Below, one piece after another: positions 59,415-64,000 of a DNA stretch of 64,000 bases (the stretch's first letter is position 1; every line of letters starts with the position of its first letter). A model generated the notes under the pieces. It worked only from the letters and a program-made list of their open reading frames with translations, was not told the DNA's origin and did no database searches. This DNA comes from Triplophysa rosa (taxonomy: Eukaryota; Chordata; Actinopteri; Cypriniformes; Nemacheilidae): contig NC_079891.1 in the NCBI RefSeq assembly GCF_024868665.1, positions 14,867,792-14,931,791 on the forward strand, read 5' to 3'. The translations under genes were made by a program, and so were the position numbers.

Positions 59415-61927
59415 CTGTTGAGATCAAATCACAGTAGATAAATGACAAAACTGCTCATCCAATGATTGATATAAAAAATTAGACAAAAAAATTCTAAATA
59501 ATTAAAAATATAAAAGAGCATTTACACTGTTGGTCAGAGGACAAAATGTAACCCAATTTAGTCTGTTGAGCGGGCTGATGGCTTGTCTTTTAACATTACT
59601 TGATGCAGGAGGATGATGCCTACAAATACAAGATAAAGTACTTTAAGTATAGTTTCTGAAAACATTCAAGCACTCAAAAATGTTGACATTTTGGTTAACT
59701 CACTGAGGTACAGGTGCTAGCATAGGGGTGGCAGGGCCCAACGATGGATTTTGTGCAAAAGCTGTGGAGAAAAAATCAGTAGAGTAATGACAAAACTGTT
59801 CATCCGATGATTGATATGAAAATTTTAGAAAGGTCAAATCAATAAATCAATTTTGAACAATAAAAAAGCATTGACAATGCTCGACATAGAGGACAAAATG
59901 TAACCCAACTTACCAAATGTTGGAGGCAACTTGAACACAAATTGTGACACATCAGTCGGAGACTTTGGTCTTTCCAGCGGGCTGATGCCTTGTCTTTTAA
60001 CAGGGCTTACGGCAGGAGGATGACGCCTAGAAATACAAGATAAAGTACTTTAAGGATAGTTTCTGAAAACATTCAAGCACTTCTGCATTGAGACAGTAAC
60101 TCACTGAGATGCAGGAGCTGTTATAGGTGTGGCGGGGAATATTGCGAATGCATCTTGTTCACCCAACGTCTTAGTCTTTGCAAAACCTGTTGACAACAAA
60201 TCACCGTAGATAAATGACAAAACTGTTCATCCAATGATTGATATGAAAAATTAGATCAAAATGTAGAATTTTTTGAAGAATTTTGAAAAATAAAAGAACA
60301 TTGACACTCTCTTGGGCAGAGAGGATAAAATGTAACCAAACTTGCCAAATGTTGGCGGCAATTTAAACTCAAATTGCGACACGTCAGTAGGTGTGGCAGG
60401 GGCCTTAGTGGATGTCTCTTGTCCACCCAACGTCTTTTGTGCAGAACCTGTTGAGAACAAATCATCCAGTATTTGGTATGAAAAACTAGGAATTTTAAAA
60501 CAGTTTTGAAAAGAAGAGCATTAAAACTGTTGGTCAGAGAACAAAATTTAACCCAACTCACCAAATACAGCAGACATTAAGCTCTCTGGCATGCTCCAGT
60601 AATGCCTCTGGAATGGGACAGGAGTATGAGGCCTAATAATACAAGTGTAACAATGTTCGTATAAAAGGAAGGAAGGAGACAGGGTCGGCGTGGCTGGAAC
60701 TCGGATGTCTTTATTAAAAGGAACAAAAATAAACGTGCGCACATGCGCTCACAATCCACAGTAACTCAGAATAGCTTCATCTGTCTTTTTCTCTCTCCTG
60801 TTTTGCTCCCGAGTTCTCAGCCGTTCTCTCTCTCCTGTTTGTCTCCTTCAGGTGGCTTTTACCATCTCCTCACCAATCACTGGAACGAGACACAGGTGTT
60901 CATAATGTGCACTTGACCTACTTACATCCCGTCCGTTTCCCGCCCTTGTCTCCCGCTGCAGACCGCGCTGAACCATGAACCCCCCCGCCACATACCCCCA
61001 CCGCCCGACTCAGGGTGGGGCTCCATCCGCCACAACAAGAAAATGTACTTTAGGGCTGTATCTGCAAACATTTGAGCATTTATAAATTGACAGAATTTGT
61101 TCAACTCACTCAGGTACAGGTGCTGGTGGAGGTGTTACAGGGGGATTTGTGGACAGGTGAAGTCCATCCAGCTGCCAGCAGAACTTCTCAATACTGGAGT
61201 CCCTCTCGGGTGTGCTCCTCTCCTGCCTCTGTGCTAAACTTACAATTTCTATGTCTCCTTTTCTTTTTCTTCTCCTCAGACGCTCCAGATGATGTACAGG
61301 AGACGTCTGCAGCAAGATCCCTTGGCATGTCCACTCTAGATGTTGCAGAGGAGCCTATGGCAGAATAATCACCATTATAAATACAAGTTTTTGAAGTACT
61401 GTTTCCACAAACATTCAAGCTGTGTATGGATCTGAAATATTTGTTAAACTCACTGAGATGGAGAAGGTGATGATGTTTGGCACACTTTTGAGTCCGCCTC
61501 CTCTTCGAACTCTTTCTTGTGTGCACAAGCTGTTGAGAACAAATCAGAGCAGATAAATGACATCATTAATCATTAATGACAATTATAAGATGAGGAGCAT
61601 CAAGGCCATGGGCATAAAAATGACAAAATACAGGTAATGTGTAGGAAAAGGTTATCACTGTAAATAATAGACTATGTGATAGATATTGAGATACACATTC
61701 AAATTAACGGTTTAAACACTGAAATGAAAGATTTCATTTACACTATGTCTTATTATTTTTGCACAGAATAACAAAAGTTAGCTTCCTTAGCATTGATTTC
61801 AATCTCTGGCATGACCTTACAACGCTTTGTCCTCATTGATGAAATCTGCCCTTGATGTTATCGGCTGGTAATCATTGAAAAGGCACTCGAAAGCTGCGGT
61901 ACTCTCAATGACAACTGGTGAATCCAT
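59291..61927 (-). CDS. novel multi-exon gene with duplicated exon pairs
   Basis: Unrecognised gene. Exons 61821-61927, 61454-61529, 61110-61354, 60562-60632, 60346-60447, 60105-60186, 59914-60026 and 59704-59761 join in one open frame. It ends either in 59502-59619 (323 residues) or, skipping that, in 59291-59414 (325 residues). All introns are GT-AG except one GC-AG. The product is rich in Pro, Ser, Thr and Gln with a basic cluster RLRRRKRKGD, no signal peptide or membrane span, so probably a disordered, perhaps nuclear protein (inference). Type A exons (start GTTTTGCA or CTTTTGCA, phase 1 to 2) alternate with type B exons (start GCRTCATCCTCCTG, phase 2 to 1), and the introns are also repeated. 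Frame choice in exons 2-3 is least certain. Evidence is splice and phase logic only; transcription is unproven. Confidence 0.6.
59502..59619 (-). CDS. novel gene exon 9 (B-type, donor lost)
   Basis: Acceptor GTATTTGTAG, then HHPPASSNVKRQAISPLNRL. The part of the B exon coding TDVSQF..PPTF with its donor is absent, and coding runs directly into former intron sequence (TTGGGTTACATTTTGTCC) to a TAA at 59504-59502. It is either the terminal exon or a dead duplicate. Confidence 0.45.
59704..59761 (-). CDS. novel gene exon 8 (A-type)
   Basis: 58 nt, phase 1 to phase 2. Acceptor TTCTCCACAG, donor GTGAGTTAAC. Encodes FAQNPSLGPATPMLAPVP. Shorter than exon 6 by 24 nt, a frame-keeping difference. Confidence 0.65.
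59914..60026 (-). CDS. novel gene exon 7 (B-type)
   Basis: 113 nt, phase 2 to phase 1. Acceptor GTATTTCTAG, donor GTAAGTTGGG. Encodes RHPPAVSPVKRQGISPLERP and SPTDVSQFVFKLPPTF. Its last 16 residues are nearly those of exon 5. Confidence 0.65.
60105..60186 (-). CDS. novel gene exon 6 (A-type)
   Basis: 82 nt, phase 1 to phase 2. Acceptor TTGTCAACAG, donor GTGAGTTACT. Encodes FAKTKTLGEQDAFAIFPATP and ITAPAS. KTLGEQ parallels KTLGGQ of exon 5. Confidence 0.65.
60346..60447 (-). CDS. novel gene exon 5 (A-B fusion, GC donor)
   Basis: 102 nt, phase 1 to phase 1. The first half GSAQKTLGGQETSTKAPATP matches A exons and the second half TPTDVSQFEFKLPPTF matches B exon 7. The donor is GCAAGTTTGG where sister exons have GTAAGTTGGG or GTGAGTTGGG, so it is either a GC-AG intron or a mutated site. 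Confidence 0.65.
60562..60632 (-). CDS. novel gene exon 4 (B-type)
   Basis: 71 nt, phase 2 to phase 1, acceptor GTATTATTAG, donor GTGAGTTGGG. Encodes PHTPVPFQRHYWSMPESLMS and AVF. Starts like the other B exons (GCCTCATACTCCTG) and ends TTTG at the donor as they do. Confidence 0.6.
60646..61034 (-). mobile_element. solo LTR with perfect 5-bp target duplication
   Basis: 389 bp. Minus-strand TGTGGCGGATGG ... CATTGTTACA, flanked by ACAAG at 60641-60645 and 61035-61039. AATAAA in minus orientation at 60715-60710. It splits an intron of the novel gene: AATACAAG / ACAAGAAAATGTACTTTA equals the uninterrupted intron copy AATACAAGATAAAGTACTTTA. Confidence 0.9.
61110..61354 (-). CDS. novel gene exon 3 (B-like start, A-like end)
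   Basis: 245 nt. Acceptor TTCTGCCATAG, donor GTGAGTTGAAC. Encodes APLQHLEW, a basic cluster HHLERLRRRKRKGD, then STPERDSSIEKFCWQLDGLH and PPVTPPPAPVP. The end resembles the end of exon 8 (PATPMLAPVP), so it may be a fused B+A unit. An apparent GTAAGT...CACAG inside would be a 15-nt intron and is read through. Confidence 0.5.
61454..61529 (-). CDS. novel gene exon 2 (A-type borders)
   Basis: 76 nt between TTCTCAACAG and GTGAGTTTAAC, the same borders as exons 6 and 8. From exon 1 the frame reads FLCTQERVRRGGGLK. The frame expected from A-exon homology (CAHKKEFEEEADSK) would meet a stop in exon 3. All three frames are open here, so the translation is uncertain though the exon borders look real. 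Confidence 0.4.
61821..61927 (-). CDS. novel gene exon 1 (start)
   Basis: ATG at 61927, preceded by CATCTCAGG. Encodes MDSPVVIESTAAFECLFNDY and on to NEDKA, 107 nt, ending phase 2 at donor GTAAGG. An in-frame TAA lies directly after the splice point, so the donor decides the reading. Non-repeated, not similar to the A/B exons. Confidence 0.5.
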
Positions 61928-62180
61928 CCTGAGATGTCAAACGGTCAAATCCAACTAAGTCCCTCAAGTGAATTTAACTGTAGTGCAGTTCCAAACGATC
62001 AGGTGGAGTCGATGAACAAGTCACCGTTCGGCAATTCTTCGGTCTCACAACTTCACGTCGGAACAGAAAACCAATAGAAAAACACTAGAAAGAAACACAC
62101 ATGAAAAACTTTGATCTCCGAGGAGCTCAAAACTCATGCAGCACTCGCCTACAACAGCCCACGACTGGTGTGATGCACCG

Positions 62181-62190
62181 CATTTTATAG
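62181..62190 (-). promoter_or_regulatory. TATA box of the novel gene
   Basis: CTATAAAATG on the minus strand, about 250 bp upstream of the exon 1 ATG and followed by AT-balanced leader sequence. Position fits a start of transcription near 62155. Confidence 0.5.
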
Positions 62191-62268
62191 AGCCACATGG
62201 AATGCGCATTATTGAGTCATAGTCTTATTAAGATCAGAGAGCCATGACCGCAATATCTTACATAGCAG

Positions 62269-62653
62269 TGTTTTCACGACGCGTCATCAATCAGGAAGTC
62301 GGCCATGTTGGAGGCACTGAACGTAAAGAATGCTACCGAATGAACCGAATGGAAACTGCACATTTTGCTGGCAAAAAAGATCATTCTTTAGAAGATAACT
62401 GTGAAAATAAAGCTCTTTAATGCAAGTTGATCACACCTGAGAATCGCTATGGCCATTTACTGTAACATCACGTGCAGTAAAATTAATTATTTTCTACTCT
62501 GAACTTCATGAGTCAGCAGTATTTAACGTTACTGTATGTAGTTTAAATCTACAGCAAAATGTGCGATTTCCATTCATTCCAATAGCATTGTTTACGTTCA
62601 GTGCCTCCAACATTGCCGACTTCCGGATTGATGACGCATCGTGAAAACACGAA
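62269..62653. mobile_element. fold-back element upstream of novel gene
   Basis: Left arm GTGTTTTCACGACGCGTCAT and TTGGAGGCACTGAACGTAAA repeat inverted in the right arm (about 62555-62653) with few mismatches. It lies about 80 bp upstream of the TATA box. Confidence 0.85.
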
Positions 62654-63061
62654 TTCGCCCCCCATCTCCTATAAAGTGCACTATATCGGGTGTCCCCCAT
62701 TTTGTAGTGTTGTCTGAATTTCGAGTAAACAACTAATTCCCTACTTTTTACCCACATTCTGATTTTGATTGTACATCCGATGTAAACTCGCTCACTCATA
62801 TTTCCCATGATGCAATGCGTATCAACCGTCTGGTTAGAATCAAATTTTCAAAATTGACTGGATATAGTGCTAGTTTTGTCCGGACCCGGGAAAAATAATT
62901 GGACACATTTACTTCGGGTTTCTCAGCGTAAATATTATTTATAACCAGAAATAAACCCACATTTCACTCTGATGGTCTTCGTTATTTATTTATTTTGTCA
63001 TTGAATCACATTCAAAATACTAGCGTTGCTGCGAGAGAGAGGGACAAACCATTGTGGCTCT

Positions 63062-63350
63062 TAAAGGGACAGTTCACCCAAAAATAAAAATTCTATCAAC
63101 CATTACTCACCCTTCAGTTCTGTTCAAATCTGTATACATTTAAAGATATTTGGAAGAAAGATATTTGGAAGAATGCTTATAACCAAACAGTTCTTGGCCA
63201 CCATTGACTACAACAGTAGGAAAAATTACAACTGTAGTCAAAAGTGAACTGTTTGCTTTCCTACACGCTACAAAATATCTTTTGTGTTCAACAACAAAAA
63301 ACAGATAAAGCAATTTTTCCTAGTTTTGCTTTTTTGTTAAATAAATAATG
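63062..63350. mobile_element. fold-back MITE, partial copy
   Basis: TTAAAGGGACAGTTCACCCA at left with family core TTGACTACAACAGTAGGA. The right outer arm is missing. Confidence 0.75.
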
Positions 63351-63515
63351 ACACCATGTAATATGTCATATTGTTGTCCTTCACCTGAGGTCGCGTTTTC
63401 TTAATTTTAAGGCCCGCCATGGACCAAATGATTTTGAAAAGTCCTGATTCAGAAAACCATAACATTCAATAGGGTGTTGTTGGACTTTAAAGGCAGTCCT
63501 GCATGTTCAAAAATT

Positions 63516-63872
63516 TGCAAGAGACGTTTCTCCAAAATTAAGCAGAAGTTTTATTATCAGATGTAAAAAGGAGTAACAAAGCTTTGGGTTGTCAGACGAC
63601 CTCTGAAAAACCAACAACCACAAATATTCAAAAACACCCATATTTATAAAGTATGTGACGTCGCTCTATCTTCTGACTCCTCCTCTGCTTTTTGCTCCCT
63701 TTCCACCAATCATCATACGCCACGTTTATCTGCGTAGTTCCTGAAAAATAAAACCTTCTCAAAACATACATCCTGTGGTCGGTCTCTAGTATTGAGGAAT
63801 GTTCTCCAGGGGCACCCTCCCCCAAGGAGTGGTCTCCTAAAAACAGTTTATTGTGGCCGGACAACACACCAA
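63516..63872 (-). mobile_element. LTR-like segment
   Basis: On the minus strand a TATA-like CTTTATAAATATGG (near 63640) is followed about 90 bp later by GATAATAAAAC and a TTGCA end. The start TGTTGGTGTGTTGTCCGGCC is provisional. No matching target duplication was found. Confidence 0.45.
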
Positions 63873-64000
63873 CATTCTTAACATTCTTTTAGTAAAAAGA
63901 AAACACTTAATCATCTAATGTTTTTAATTATATAGCGTTGTTTCTTAATCCTATGATTCATTAAAACACATCACAACTCATGATTATACTTAGAACATAT

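Noticed and set aside
61229..61243. Intron GTAAGT...CACAG inside exon 3 of the novel gene
   Set aside because: Would be only 15 nt, far below vertebrate intron size; reading through keeps the frame.

Overview
The window is vertebrate nuclear DNA, most likely from a cyprinid teleost. It is AT-rich, has long introns with GT-AG borders, and is packed with small fold-back DNA transposons, hAT elements, LTR elements, tRNA-derived SINEs and an L2-type LINE of the kind common in carp and zebrafish relatives. No bacterial features are present.

Left and centre (1 to about 49.9 kb): the 5' part of a death-associated protein kinase gene, best matched to dapk1, on the minus strand. Seven coding exons join in one frame with consistent phases: 49298-49359, 15828-16049, 11244-11382, 8716-8845, 5241-5289, 5123-5149 and 1341-1493. 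They encode residues 1 to about 261, nearly all of the catalytic domain. The remaining kinase end, the calmodulin-binding segment, ankyrin repeats, ROC/COR region and death domain lie beyond the left edge. Intron 1 is about 33 kb and holds most of the transposon load, including two hAT elements with perfect 8-bp target duplications. One of these carries a gag-only LTR retroelement and a MITE nested inside it.

Right (50 to 59 kb): intergenic DNA made of nested inverted-repeat elements, two probable solo LTRs, a THAP-like fragment, a SINE fragment and a 5'-truncated L2-type LINE.

Far right (59.3 to 61.9 kb): a small, apparently undescribed minus-strand gene reconstructed from splice sites. Up to ten short exons join in phase into a Pro/Ser/Thr-rich protein of about 325 residues. 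Its exons come in repeated A/B pairs that share sequence, phase and flanking intron sequence, so it seems to have grown by tandem exon-pair duplication. One exon looks like an A-B fusion and uses a GC donor. A solo LTR sits in one intron, and a TATA box and fold-back element lie upstream. I regard this as the most interesting object in the window.

The rest (63 to 64 kb) is a MITE fragment and an LTR-like segment. Family names for repeats are from memory of teleost repeat types; boundaries rest on terminal repeats and target duplications read directly from the sequence.
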